DNA from: Bacteroides sp.
GTDB taxonomy: Bacteria; Bacteroidota; Bacteroidia; Bacteroidales; Muribaculaceae
Direction of reading: 5' to 3'
Length of the DNA: 52,555 nucleotides
NCBI GenBank assembly: GCA_023663525.1
Contig: JAMPHF010000002.1
Span: forward strand, 357,243-409,797
Positions 42,379 through 51,473 of the stretch are shown here, in pieces (within the stretch, counting starts at the first letter, position 1; each line of letters starts with the position of its first letter). The notes under the pieces are model-generated. The model did no database searches, was not told where the DNA came from, and saw nothing but the letters and a program-made list of their open reading frames with translations. The translations under genes were made by a program, and so were the position numbers.

Positions 42379-44259
42379 TCATCGCCCCATCATCAACAGA
42401 AGGATGTTGACATCCGAAGGCGATATGCCGGGGATTCGCGAGGCCTGGGCAATGGTCTCAGGATTGATTTTCTCAAGTTTCTGACGGGCCTCAGTCGATA
42501 GATTCTTCAGTTGCGAATAGTCAATTTTTCCGCGAATGACAATGTTTTCAAGTCTGCGCAGTTTGTCGGCAATCATAGCTTCGCGCTGTATGTAGCCCTG
42601 ATATTTCATCAAAATTTCGGCGGCCTCAATGATTTCCTCCCGTCTGTCCTCCTCGATATTCTCACTTATAAATTCCTTCAGTTGCGGAATGATCTCAGCC
42701 AATTTATGTATGTCAAGTGCCGGACGGAGAATCAGATCGTGGAGTTTCACACCCTGCTTCAACGGTTGCTCGCCGAGCTGTTCAAGGGAGGGATTGACAG
42801 TGGCTGCCCTCACCGAAAACTCATCGCAGAAACCAATCAGCGCATCGCGCTGCCTACGCTTGCTCTCCATAATCTCATAGCGGTAGTCGGACGCAAGTCC
42901 GATAGCGTGGCCACGTGGAGTCAGACGCATGTCGGCATCGTCCTGACGGAGAAGTATGCGGTATTCCGCACGCGATGTGAACATGCGGTAAGGCTCGTCA
43001 ACACCTTTTGTGACGAGATCGTCAATGAGCACACCGATGTATGCCTCATCTCTTGCAAGCACAAACGACGGCTCGCCTTTGACCTTCAGCGCGGCGTTTA
43101 TCCCTGCCACCAATCCTTGTCCGGCAGCTTCCTCATAGCCTGTTGTCCCGTTAACCTGACCGGCGAAATAGAGTCCCGAAATCAGTTTTGTCTCCAGAGT
43201 GTGGTAGAGCTGTGTGGGATCGAAAAAGTCATACTCGATGGCATAACCGGGACGGTATATGTGGACATTTTTCAACGCCGGGACAGTCTCCAGCGCACGA
43301 ATCTGAATGTCGATCGGAAGCGACGAGGAGAAACCGTTAAGATAATATTCATTCGTGACCTCGCCCTCCGGCTCAAGGAAAAGCTGGTGCTCGTTTTTAT
43401 CAGCAAAGGTCACAATCTTGGTCTCGATGCTCGGACAGTACCTCGGACCGATACTCTTGATCTGCCCGTTATAGAGCGGGGAGTCAGGCAACCCTTCGCG
43501 AAGTATCCGGTGCGTCTCGGGATTCGTATAGACAGTGTGACACGGACGCTGGCGAAGTTTCCGATGGACATTGGTGAGATAGGAGAATTTATGAAAATCG
43601 CTGTCACCTTCCTGCAGTGTCGTGAGGTTCCAGTCCACAGAACGGCCGTCGATGCGCACAGGCGTGCCCGTCTTCATGCGGTCTGTGACAAAACCGAGGT
43701 CACGCAACTGCTCCGTCAGACCGAAGGAGGCAGGTTCGGCCACGCGGCCGCCTCTGATCCGGACGGGGCCGATGTGCATCAGTCCGTTGAGGAAAGTTCC
43801 CGCTGTGAGGACAACACTCTTAGTCGAGAATGTCACTCCGAGAGCCGTCGTGACACCTTTGACACACCCCGACTCGATCACAAGCGAAGTTGCCGAGTCC
43901 TGCCACATATCGAGATTAGGAGTGTTCTCAAGAAACTCGCGCCACAGACGCGAGAAAGCCATGCGGTCACTCTGGGCACGAGGACTCCACATGGCCGGAC
44001 CTTTCGAGCGGTTAAGCATTCGGAATTGTATGGCACTTTCGTCAGTCACCACACCCATCATGCCTCCGAGTGCATCAATTTCTCTGACGATCTGCCCCTT
44101 GGCGATACCACCGACTGCCGGATTGCAGCTCATCTGGGCAATCTTGTTCATGTCGATAGTCATAAGGAGAGTCCTGACGCCAAGACGCGCGGCAGCATGA
44201 GCCGCCTCACATCCCGCATGGCCCGCACCTATGACTATCAGGTCATAGTCAAATCTCAT
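42379..44259 (-). CDS. mnmG: tRNA uridine-5-carboxymethylaminomethyl modification enzyme MnmG
   Basis: With MnmE it builds cmnm5U at wobble position 34 of several tRNAs, using FAD, a folate donor and glycine or ammonium. The 626-residue protein starts with the FAD dinucleotide motif VIGAGHAGCEAAHAAARLG (9-27), contains CNPAVGGIAKG (45-55) with its conserved Cys, GTFLNGLMHIG, and a C-terminal helical tRNA-binding domain ending MMGR. Its ATG lies inside the 3' end of ybeY (11-base overlap), so the two are coupled. Confidence 0.97.
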   Translation of the reverse strand: MRFDYDLIVIGAGHAGCEAAHAAARLGVRTLLMTIDMNKIAQMSCNPAVGGIAKGQIVREIDALGGMMGVVTDESAIQFRMLNRSKGPAMWSPRAQSDRMAFSRLWREFLENTPNLDMWQDSATSLVIESGCVKGVTTALGVTFSTKSVVLTAGTFLNGLMHIGPVRIRGGRVAEPASFGLTEQLRDLGFVTDRMKTGTPVRIDGRSVDWNLTTLQEGDSDFHKFSYLTNVHRKLRQRPCHTVYTNPETHRILREGLPDSPLYNGQIKSIGPRYCPSIETKIVTFADKNEHQLFLEPEGEVTNEYYLNGFSSSLPIDIQIRALETVPALKNVHIYRPGYAIEYDFFDPTQLYHTLETKLISGLYFAGQVNGTTGYEEAAGQGLVAGINAALKVKGEPSFVLARDEAYIGVLIDDLVTKGVDEPYRMFTSRAEYRILLRQDDADMRLTPRGHAIGLASDYRYEIMESKRRQRDALIGFCDEFSVRAATVNPSLEQLGEQPLKQGVKLHDLILRPALDIHKLAEIIPQLKEFISENIEEDRREEIIEAAEILMKYQGYIQREAMIADKLRRLENIVIRGKIDYSQLKNLSTEARQKLEKINPETIAQASRIPGISPSDVNILLLMMGR

Positions 44260-44677
44260 CTAAAATATCAAGTGCTTTATTTTCAAATGATTCCATTATC
44301 TCACGTTCACCCGGACCTTTATCATTGATGCCACACAGATGCAGCACACCATGAATTATGACACGCAGAAGCTCGCGCTCGTATGTGCTGCCAACCATCT
44401 CTGAGTTGGAGCTGACAGTGTCGAGTGAAATAAACATATCTCCTGAAATCATCCTCCCCCGGCAATAGTCAAAGGTGATGATGTCTGTAAAATAATCGTG
44501 ATTGAGAAACTGACGGTTGACCTCAAGAATCTTTTGGTCATCGCAGAAAATATATGTTAGTGGACCAACTATTCTATTATGTGTAGCTGCAACCTTGGCA
44601 ATCCAATTGTCAAGGCGTGCAGTGTCTATCTGCGGCATTACGGTCGCGCCGTCCGTCATCCACTCTACTTTCTTCAT
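44249..44677 (-). CDS. ybeY: Endoribonuclease YbeY
   Basis: Zinc-dependent single-strand RNase involved in 16S rRNA 3'-end maturation and ribosome quality control. The 142-residue protein has FLNHDYFTDIITFDY near 57 and the metal site H109-GVL-H113. The canonical third ligand, the His of GYDH, is D119 in GIND; I believe Bacteroidota homologues also have Asp there, so this is likely a lineage variant. Overlaps mnmG by 11 bases. Confidence 0.92.
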   Translation of the reverse strand: MKKVEWMTDGATVMPQIDTARLDNWIAKVAATHNRIVGPLTYIFCDDQKILEVNRQFLNHDYFTDIITFDYCRGRMISGDMFISLDTVSSNSEMVGSTYERELLRVIIHGVLHLCGINDKGPGEREIMESFENKALDILDEI

Positions 44678-44961
44678 GTCACAAAATTAATCAATTTTTC
44701 ATTCAACATCAAAAATTTTAAATTCTCAGGAAATCACGACACGCAAAAATCGCATTAATTTGATGATTATCAAATAAATACCCAAATTTTAACTCTCTGA
44801 GAATTGAATATTTCAAATTTTTCGGGAGAGTGGTCACGAATTTTAAAACGTCATGGACTTAAACAGCAAGAATAAATAAATTTTTAATTATACATTTAAT
44901 TCATCATCATGTGAATTTAATTATTTAGTGCTATTTCCATCACTTTCTGAAGACCTCTCCC
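44678..44961. other. AT-rich intergenic region upstream of ybeY
   Basis: No gene is visible. The 284 bases are strikingly AT-rich. They hold a TTTGAT/ATCAAA hairpin (44759-44774) and a separated inverted repeat AATTCTCAG/CTGAGAATT (44721-44729, 44797-44805). It must contain the ybeY-mnmG promoter and the end of the LD-carboxypeptidase transcript. I found no DnaA-box match (TTATCCACA-like). Confidence 0.5.
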
Positions 44962-45876
44962 CTACCCTATCGTCACGAGCGATGAAAAATCAGGAGTGAC
45001 CTTCAGCCGGACAGTCGATGAACATATCATCGGCACATTATGATCGACATGACCGACGGGGAAGCCGTAGGCAACCGGGAAATCATACGGTGCGACCATG
45101 TTTGAGATCATGTCCTCCATAGTCTCTGAATTTCTGTCAGGGGCATAGTCGGTGAACTGTCCGACAATGAGACCGCCGAGTGAGCCGAGAGCACCGCTCA
45201 GACGGAGAGTGTAGAGAATACGCTCCACCTTATATATAGGTTCGGCAATGTCTTCAATGAAAAGAATGCGTCCGGGTTTTATCACGTCAAACGGTGTTGA
45301 GACGAGCGCGCTGATCACTGCGAGATTCCCCCCGACAAGCAGCCCCTCAGCCTTGCCCGGCCGGTTGTGGGTATGGCCCATGACCTCCACATCCGGTGTG
45401 GCACCTTCAAGCTCACTGAACAGCAGAAGCGAGTCGTCATCGCGACCGAGATTTTCGGCAATGTGTTTCGTCATTGGGGCATGGATTGACTTTATGCCCT
45501 TACGCGTCATCAGCGCATGGAGTGCGGATATATCACTGTATCCCACCACCCATTTTGGGTCGTCGCGCAACGGAAGCCTGTCGAGGCGTTCGAGGAGATG
45601 CACCGCCCCGTAGCCACCGCGCGCGCAGAGTATGGCACGCGTATCGGGATCAAGCAGGGCTGTTTCGAGATCGTAGTAACGCTCATCATCAGTCCCGGCA
45701 TAAGTCCCCTTTCTGTTAAATGTATTCTCACCGACGTATGGAATCCAACCACGGTCGGCAAGAATCGGCAGACAATTGTAGACAATCTGCGGCTTGATGA
45801 TTCCGGCAGGTGAGACGATTGCTATCCTGTCGCCTCGCCGAAGCGGAGCAGGAGTTAGGACCGGGAGTTCTGACAT
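44962..45876 (-). CDS. LD-carboxypeptidase (peptidase family S66)
   Basis: Cleaves the terminal D-alanine from muropeptide tetrapeptides during murein recycling, in the cytoplasm. The 304-residue protein lacks a signal peptide and has the nucleophile S114 in GYSDIS, the loop LLVGGNLAVI near 180, FIEDIAEPIYKVER near 213 and the catalytic His region GHVDHN near 273. Length and order match LdcA. The gene upstream (radical SAM) is on the same strand, 32 bases away. Confidence 0.93.
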   Translation of the reverse strand: MSELPVLTPAPLRRGDRIAIVSPAGIIKPQIVYNCLPILADRGWIPYVGENTFNRKGTYAGTDDERYYDLETALLDPDTRAILCARGGYGAVHLLERLDRLPLRDDPKWVVGYSDISALHALMTRKGIKSIHAPMTKHIAENLGRDDDSLLLFSELEGATPDVEVMGHTHNRPGKAEGLLVGGNLAVISALVSTPFDVIKPGRILFIEDIAEPIYKVERILYTLRLSGALGSLGGLIVGQFTDYAPDRNSETMEDMISNMVAPYDFPVAYGFPVGHVDHNVPMICSSTVRLKVTPDFSSLVTIG

Positions 45877-45908
45877 TATGGAAAAGTTTTTTTACATTTC
45901 ATAAACAA

Positions 45909-46688
45909 TTATGCCACCTGGACGGGGATGCCTGTGGCGGAAGCTATCCGCTCCCCTATCCTCTCAAGCTCCTCACGCGAAACTTTCTCTAAGGTTTCCG
46001 CCGGAGTCTTCCGGTCTATCGAATAGATCATGATCTCACGCGGACGGATTCGGTTGTAGGCCTCAATGAGGGCTTCAATTTCCTCGTCGGTGGTATTGTC
46101 AATCATCCTGCCTTCATATTCACCGCGCAGCATCATGGTCTGGACAATGCACTGACCGCTGAACTTGGCTATGTCAGCAATGGCTTTCTCAGAAGTGAAG
46201 GCAGGATTGTTGGGACGGTCTATCAGATGCATTGTAGAGGTGATGGCAGAGTCAAGTTTGAGTATGTTGTTGTCAACTTTCATCAGCGCATCGGCCACAT
46301 ACTTGCGGTCGAGACGGGTCGAATTGCTCAACACGCTCACTTTCGCCGAGGGATAATACTTGTCGCGGATACGCAGGGTGTCGTCTATCACACCTCCGAA
46401 GTCAGGATGGAGTGTCGGCTCACCGTTGCCTGAAAATGTGATCACATCAAGCGGCTCGCCGGCCTCACTCATGTTCTTCAACCTTGATTCCAGCAGACGC
46501 GCCACGCGCTCGCGGGGTGGGAATCCGGTCGTGCCTGTCCCCTGGGCGTTGAAACCGGCCTCACAATAGAGACAGTCAAACGAACATATCTTACCATCGT
46601 CAGGAGTGAGATTCACCCCCAGCGAGACACCCAGACGCCTTGAGTGTATGGGGCCGAAAATTGTGGAATGAAAAAGTACGGTCTGCAT
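45909..46688 (-). CDS. Radical SAM protein
   Basis: A 259-residue protein with the radical SAM cluster motif C35-SFD-C39-LY-C42, followed by TFSGNGEPTLHPDF (the SAM-binding GGE-like strand). The N-terminal FHSTIFGPIHSRRLGVSLGVNL resembles a clade of stand-alone, activase-like radical SAM proteins in anaerobes that often lacks an assigned substrate. I use ATG 46688; three in-frame codons precede it. Upstream lies an inverted-repeat element (46724-46842). Confidence 0.85.
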   Translation of the reverse strand: MQTVLFHSTIFGPIHSRRLGVSLGVNLTPDDGKICSFDCLYCEAGFNAQGTGTTGFPPRERVARLLESRLKNMSEAGEPLDVITFSGNGEPTLHPDFGGVIDDTLRIRDKYYPSAKVSVLSNSTRLDRKYVADALMKVDNNILKLDSAITSTMHLIDRPNNPAFTSEKAIADIAKFSGQCIVQTMMLRGEYEGRMIDNTTDEEIEALIEAYNRIRPREIMIYSIDRKTPAETLEKVSREELERIGERIASATGIPVQVA

Positions 46689-46723
46689 AAGTATCAATCC
46701 TTATTGTAATTTTTTCAATTGCT

Positions 46724-46842
46724 CTCAACGTAGGGACATGCCTTCGGCATGTTGAATATTCGCATCATACGCACCTTGATATGACAAGTTTTTTTATTGC
46801 AAAAAACACCTGAACATGCCGAAGGCATGTCCCTACTTTGAG
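46724..46842. repeat. Inverted pair of ACATGCC/GGCATGT palindromes (119 bp)
   Basis: The arms 46724-46753 and 46813-46842 are inverted copies with one mismatch in 30. Each arm contains its own palindrome ACATGCC-TTC-GGCATGT (or its complement). The single copy at 11340 shares the palindrome. The element lies between divergent genes. Confidence 0.65.
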
Positions 46843-46953
46843 GGGAGCTACCACAAAATTAAGCATTTTTTTAGTGCAGTGTTTTGTTTTGGAAATAAAA
46901 ATCGCCAACTTTGCATTTATTAATCATCCAAACTTTAAACCAAGACATATCCC

Positions 46954-47556
46954 ATGAATTTTGCACGCGACGCTTTTAAGATTTTTGCCGATACGACCGC
47001 TCTCTACCATGTGAGCGACGATGTCGATGCACGTGTAGACAATCCATATACCGAGGGCTCAATCGAGGCCACCCTCTTTGCAAAAAACTGGATCGATGCC
47101 GTGCAGTGGCACCTTGAGGACATCATCCGCGACCCCAACATTGACCCCGTGGCAGCCCTTGCCCTCAAACGGCGTATCGACAAATCCAACCAGGACCGCA
47201 CGGACATGGTGGAGGAAATCGACACTTATTTCCGCGAGAAATATTCGAATGTCGCTCCCTTGCCCGACGCGACAATCAACACCGAGAGTCCTGCCTGGGC
47301 TCTTGACCGCCTCTCGATTCTTGCACTCAAGATCTATCACATGAAGCATGAGGTCGAGCGCACCGATGCCTCGCCCGAACACATTGCAAAATGTCAGGCC
47401 AAGCTCGATGTGCTTCTCCAGCAGGAACAGGATCTGACAACTGCCATTGACCAACTCCTCGATGATATTGCTGCCGGGAAAAAGTACATGAAAGTCTATC
47501 GTCAGATGAAGATGTACAACGATCCCTCGACCAACCCTATCTTATACAAGAAATAA
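46954..47556 (+). CDS. DUF4254 family protein
   Basis: A 200-residue helical, charged protein of a Bacteroidota family without an assigned function, often found beside glycosyltransferase genes. Typical features are ALYHVSDDVDARVDNPY near 15 and ATLFAKNWIDAVQWHLEDIIRDPNI near 40. A -7-like CAACTTTG at 46907-46914 with TTTTG about 20 bases upstream is the likely promoter. A long hairpin separates it from frr. Confidence 0.85.
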   Translation: MNFARDAFKIFADTTALYHVSDDVDARVDNPYTEGSIEATLFAKNWIDAVQWHLEDIIRDPNIDPVAALALKRRIDKSNQDRTDMVEEIDTYFREKYSNVAPLPDATINTESPAWALDRLSILALKIYHMKHEVERTDASPEHIAKCQAKLDVLLQQEQDLTTAIDQLLDDIAAGKKYMKVYRQMKMYNDPSTNPILYKK

Positions 47557-47577
47557 GAATTCCTCCGAATTCTAAAC

Positions 47578-47685
47578 AAAGGCACAAAAAGACAGAAGGT
47601 GCATAAGTGACATTTTATTTTAGCAGAAAATCACACTGCCGAAAAATTATTGTCACTTATGCGCCTCCTGTCTTTTTGTGCCTTT
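47578..47685. terminator. 35-bp hairpin between DUF4254 and frr
   Basis: The arms 47578-47612 and 47651-47685 pair with two exceptions (loop 38 nt). Both exceptions are G-U wobbles if transcribed from the minus strand and A-C mismatches from the plus strand, so the structure favours frr's transcript. The arms end in TTT on either strand. Confidence 0.8.
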
Positions 47686-47705
47686 ATTTCAGTCTCGGTC
47701 AGTCA

Positions 47706-48263
47706 TTAAACTGTGAGGATTTCTTTTTCCTTTGCAGCGAAAAGCTCATCGATTTTCTTCAGATACTTGTCGTGGAGTTTCTGGACATCATTCTCAGCGT
47801 CCTTCTCCACGTCCTCGCTCATGCCTTGCTTGACGGCTTTCTTCAGACCCTCGATGGCATCACGACGGGCATTGCGGACACTGACTTTCGCAGTCTCGGC
47901 TTCAGCCTTTGACTGCTTCACGAGTGCGCGACGACGTTCCTCTGTCAGAGGGGGGATTGAGATGCGGATGATCTCTCCATTGTTCTCCGGAGTGATTCCA
48001 AGCTCGGAATTGATGATAGCTTTTTCAATTTCCTTGAACATGGCCTTCTCCCAGGGAGTGATAGTGATAGTACGCGCATCAGGCACAGCCACATTTGCAA
48101 CCTGCGAGATGGGAACGTTGGTGCCATAGTAGCTGACACGTATTGAGTCGAGTATTTTAGGATTAGCTTTGCCCGCACGGATGTGTGCGAGAGCTTCATC
48201 GAGATAAGCCACGGCCAACTCCATTTTTTCTTCGGCCGGATTCAGATAGTCGGAGGGTTCCAT
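47706..48263 (-). CDS. frr: Ribosome recycling factor
   Basis: Splits the post-termination ribosome with EF-G. The 185-residue protein has the family's three-helix layout: [47 protein letters not shown] and the C-terminal coiled-coil [31 protein letters not shown]. It lies 31 bases downstream of pyrH, as is usual. Confidence 0.97.
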   Translation of the reverse strand: MEPSDYLNPAEEKMELAVAYLDEALAHIRAGKANPKILDSIRVSYYGTNVPISQVANVAVPDARTITITPWEKAMFKEIEKAIINSELGITPENNGEIIRISIPPLTEERRRALVKQSKAEAETAKVSVRNARRDAIEGLKKAVKQGMSEDVEKDAENDVQKLHDKYLKKIDELFAAKEKEILTV

Positions 48264-48294
48264 ATTATAAATGTTTTAAGTTAGCTATAGATTG

Positions 48295-49005
48295 TTAATA
48301 AACGAGTGTGCCGATAGGCTCTCCCTTTATGACCTTCAGAAGATTTCCGGGTGTATCCATGTCGAACACCACAATCGGGAGATGATTCTCCTTACACAGA
48401 GCTGTTGCCGTGAGGTCCATCACCTTCAGTCCGCGATTATAGACCTCATCGTATGTGATCTTGTCAAACTTAGTGGCAGTGGGGTCTTTTTCGGGATCGG
48501 CTGTATAGATGCCGTCAACACGTGTGCCTTTCAGCATGACATCTGCCTCCACCTCAATGCCTCTGAGCGCGCTGCCGGTGTCGGTGGTGAAAAACGGATT
48601 ACCGGTGCCTCCGGCAATGATTGCCACTTCGCCACGCTCCAGAGTCTCGATGGCCACGCGATTGGAATAGTAGTCACCGATAGGATACATGTTGAGAGCC
48701 GTGAGAACTTTTGCAGGCTGACCGATGGCATCGAGAGCCGACGAGAGAGCAAGCGAATTGATGACTGTCGCAAGCATTCCCATCTGGTCACCTTTCACGC
48801 GGTTGAAGCCCTTGGCTGCGCCGGAGACTCCACGGAAGATGTTTCCACCGCCAATCACGATGGCCACCTGCACACCCATCGAACATATCTTCATTATCTG
48901 GCGGGCATATTCATTCAGACGGTCGGAGTCTATTCCATAACCCTGCTTGCCCATGAGCGACTCACCGCTCAGCTTGAGAAGCACTCTCCTGTATTTTGGT
49001 TCCAT
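48295..49005 (-). CDS. pyrH: UMP kinase
   Basis: Phosphorylates UMP to UDP; an amino-acid-kinase-fold hexamer. The 236-residue protein begins RRVLLKLSGESLMGKQGYGID, with VAIVIGGGNIFRG near 49, GTGNPFFTTDTGSALR near 138 and VYTADPEKDP-like ITYDEV (GIYTADPEKDPTATKF). frr follows. The 287 bases upstream to the divergent regulator are AT-rich and carry promoters for both sides. Confidence 0.97.
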   Translation of the reverse strand: MEPKYRRVLLKLSGESLMGKQGYGIDSDRLNEYARQIMKICSMGVQVAIVIGGGNIFRGVSGAAKGFNRVKGDQMGMLATVINSLALSSALDAIGQPAKVLTALNMYPIGDYYSNRVAIETLERGEVAIIAGGTGNPFFTTDTGSALRGIEVEADVMLKGTRVDGIYTADPEKDPTATKFDKITYDEVYNRGLKVMDLTATALCKENHLPIVVFDMDTPGNLLKVIKGEPIGTLVY

Positions 49006-49223
49006 TTGCTCTTTTTTTGGTAAACGCTTAAACTGTTTTTTATAATTGTTGTTTCAACAAAGGTAATGAATATTCCATCAATTATCCAATCATTCAACAT
49101 TTATTTTTAACATAAAAATTCCCATACACATATATTATATCTGTGCAATATCCGGTCATGACAATTTAATTTCAATCTATTTACAATTTCGTTACAAATT
49201 TTTCAAATAACATAAATTATTGT

Positions 49224-49231
49224 TATTTTTG
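49224..49231 (+). promoter_or_regulatory. -7 promoter box for the OmpR-type regulator
   Basis: TATTTTTG matches TAnnTTTG, followed by C. TTTC at 49201-49204 lies about 20 bases upstream. The transcript would have a roughly 55-base leader before the GTG start. Confidence 0.55.
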
Positions 49232-49292
49232 CATATAAAGTCAACCGTACATATAACTATATCCTTTCTTCTCATTAACTCTTCTAATCTCC

Positions 49293-50003
49293 GTGAGTAA
49301 TATAGACTCAAAGATAGCACCATCAATTCTGCTCGTTGACAACGACAGAAACATCACCTCGCTTCTTGAAGGCAATCTTCAGAGTGAGGGTTATCGTGTT
49401 GTCTGTGTCCAACAAGCTGAGGAAGCTCTCACGCTGCAACTCGAAAAATTCAATCTCGTTATAGCCGAAATAAGACTTCCGGGCGAAATCGACGGCATGG
49501 AACTCCTCGAACGAATGAAGGACGACAGGATGACCCAACACATCCCGGTGGTATTCTGCACGGAACTCGACCGCGAGAATGACATAATAGCCGGACTCAA
49601 CGCCGGTGCCGATGACTATGTGGTCAAACCTTTCTCCCTGCGGGAATTCATGGCCAGAATCAGGTCAGTGCTGCGCCGCCACCGCAACTTCGCTCCCGCC
49701 ATGACCTCGCGCACCATCGAGTACCGCACTCTCATCCTCAACATCGATTCCAGAAGCCTCATCATCGACGGCGATACTGTGGCCCTCTCCCCTACCGAAT
49801 TCTCAATACTGACACAGTTACTCCGCTCACGCAACAAGCTTTTCAAACGCGAAGAAATATTCAGCACCGCATGGCCCGGCGAAGATATGAACAATCCGCG
49901 CCTCGTCGATGTCAACATCTCCCGTCTGCGCAAAAAACTCGGTGTCTATGGTCAGAATATTGTCAACCGTTCAGGTCTCGGCTACGGTTTCATGGACAAC
50001 TGA
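49293..50003 (+). CDS. OmpR/PhoB-family response regulator with Glu at the phosphoacceptor site
   Basis: A 236-residue protein with a receiver domain (10-125) and a winged-helix DNA-binding domain (140-235; LSPTEFSILTQLLRSRNKLFKREEI, DVNISRLRKKLG). The acidic pocket D16-N-D18, switch residue T90 and K112 are present. In the strand that should end in the phosphorylated Asp (LVIAE59IRLPG), the codon is GAA, so the acceptor is Glu. That often mimics or abolishes phosphorylation. No histidine kinase is nearby. No in-frame ATG precedes the receiver domain, so GTG 49293 is the likely start. Confidence 0.88.
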   Translation: MSNIDSKIAPSILLVDNDRNITSLLEGNLQSEGYRVVCVQQAEEALTLQLEKFNLVIAEIRLPGEIDGMELLERMKDDRMTQHIPVVFCTELDRENDIIAGLNAGADDYVVKPFSLREFMARIRSVLRRHRNFAPAMTSRTIEYRTLILNIDSRSLIIDGDTVALSPTEFSILTQLLRSRNKLFKREEIFSTAWPGEDMNNPRLVDVNISRLRKKLGVYGQNIVNRSGLGYGFMDN

Positions 50004-50031
50004 TGGCGGGCAAAATCACGACAACACACTG

Positions 50032-50616
50032 ATGCTTCCATCCTCGACAACACCTTTCATCCTTGAAGCCGGATGCGATGAAGCCGGACGCGGCTGCCTG
50101 GCGGGTCCGGTCTTCGCTGCTGCGGTGATCCTCCCCGACGGTTACACCAACGAACTTCTCAACGATTCAAAAAAGCTCACGGCCCGACAGCGCGATCAGC
50201 TCCGTCCGATCATAGAGCGCGACGCTGTGGCGTGGGCTGTGGCTTCGTGTGACAACACCGAAATTGACAGCATCAACATCCTCAACGCCTCCATCCTCGC
50301 CATGCACCGTGCGCTCGACAAGCTCGATGTGGTCCCCGGAGCGATAGCGGTTGACGGCAACCGGTTCAAGCAATACAAGGACATTCCTCACACAACAATC
50401 GTCAAAGGTGATGCAAAGTTCGGCAACATCGCGGCTGCCTCGATTCTTGCCAAGACATACCGCGACGAGTTCATGGAGAATGCCGCCAAAAACTTTCCCG
50501 GCTATAACTGGGAAGTCAACAAAGGTTACCCTACACGCGACCATCGTGCTGCCATAGCCAAACTCGGTCCTACCCCGCTCCATCGCATGACATTCCGCCT
50601 CCTCCCCGATAAATAA
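50032..50616 (+). CDS. rnhB: Ribonuclease HII
   Basis: Removes ribonucleotides from DNA in RNA:DNA hybrids. The 194-residue protein has the catalytic CDEAGRGCLAGP (D16, E17), SKKLTARQRDQL, AVDGNRF (the third Asp) and GDAKFGNIAAASILAKTYRD with the fourth Asp. It begins 28 bases after the response regulator and probably shares its transcript. I chose ATG 50032, which gives the family N-terminus. Confidence 0.95.
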   Translation: MLPSSTTPFILEAGCDEAGRGCLAGPVFAAAVILPDGYTNELLNDSKKLTARQRDQLRPIIERDAVAWAVASCDNTEIDSINILNASILAMHRALDKLDVVPGAIAVDGNRFKQYKDIPHTTIVKGDAKFGNIAAASILAKTYRDEFMENAAKNFPGYNWEVNKGYPTRDHRAAIAKLGPTPLHRMTFRLLPDK

Positions 50617-50626
50617 TCTGATAAAG

Positions 50627-50703
50627 GGTACATAAAGATACAAGGACAGAAGTGACTAATAATAAATTTTTTTGTTTCTTCTGTCCTTGTGTCTTTATGT
50701 ACC
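50627..50703. terminator. 26-bp hairpin between rnhB and the glycosyltransferase
   Basis: The arms 50627-50652 and 50678-50703 pair with one exception, which is a U-G wobble in the plus-strand transcript. The right arm is followed by TTTTA. It serves the convergent genes on either side, and its arm sequences share the words GACAGAAG and ACATAAAGA with the hairpins at 21689 and 47578. Confidence 0.8.
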
Positions 50704-50717
50704 TTTTACCTATGCTT

Positions 50718-51473
50718 TTATTTGGATTTGAGTTTTCGGGCGGTGGCGTAGGCCAGATATTCCGAGCGATAGGACTGGAGGGAGATTTCACGGCCAACCT
50801 TACCCTCAAACACTCCACCTTCCGACACGAAACTGCGCCAGAAGGCCTTCATCCCGTGAATGAGCGGACTCATCACGCCTATCTCACCTTCCTTTGCCGC
50901 AAGCACCTTAGCCTTCATCGCGGCATGTGAGACGGCTACTTTCTCGAACTGTTCGCGTGTGTCACAACGGTTGTGGAGTATGTCGCCATCCACAAGTTCA
51001 GGACGCACGGAATCACGGAAGATGACAGTCTCCGCAACATCACGCAGATTCCAGTTGGCATAACGCTTGTCAAAGAGCCGTATCTGCCTGTCGGGATACC
51101 ACCCGCAGTGTCTGACAGGGACACCGCAATAGAAGTTAAGACGCGAAATGCTGTAGACACGATGTCCGAATCCCGTTTCTTTAAGATTCTTGATCGACTC
51201 CTGGAGGGCGGGCGACAGTTGTTCGTCGGCATCAATCGACAATATATATTGATGTGTGGTCAGCGAGGTGGCATACTGACGCTGTGCGCCGAATCCGTCA
51301 AACTTACGCATCCTGACCTTGCAGCCATATTCCTCACATATCTCAACAGTCCTGTCCGTAGAGCCGGAGTCCACTACCACTATTTCATCCGCCACCCCGC
51401 GCAATGACTCAAGACAAGCACCTATGTGCTTCTCCTCATTACACGCGAGAATCGTAGCTGAAATTTGTTTCAT
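50718..51473 (-). CDS. Family 2 glycosyltransferase (WaaE/KdtX-like)
   Basis: A 251-residue inverting GT2 enzyme with SATILACNEEKHI near the start, EIVVVDSGSTDRT near 30 and the nucleotide-sugar metal motif SIDADEQL near 79. GWYPDRQIRLF and the acidic/basic C-terminus match the WaaE-like clade that adds a sugar to the lipopolysaccharide inner core. It probably acts at the cytoplasmic face of the inner membrane. Confidence 0.9.
   Translation of the reverse strand: MKQISATILACNEEKHIGACLESLRGVADEIVVVDSGSTDRTVEICEEYGCKVRMRKFDGFGAQRQYATSLTTHQYILSIDADEQLSPALQESIKNLKETGFGHRVYSISRLNFYCGVPVRHCGWYPDRQIRLFDKRYANWNLRDVAETVIFRDSVRPELVDGDILHNRCDTREQFEKVAVSHAAMKAKVLAAKEGEIGVMSPLIHGMKAFWRSFVSEGGVFEGKVGREISLQSYRSEYLAYATARKLKSK

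Noticed and set aside
42511..44328. 605-residue open frame opposite mnmG
   Set aside because: It lies antisense to a clearly conserved gene and its product has no recognisable fold or family; a side effect of codon use in a high-GC gene.
44678..44961. AT-rich gap as a replication origin
   Set aside because: Although parS and mnmG are near, I found no cluster of DnaA boxes and no dnaA gene.
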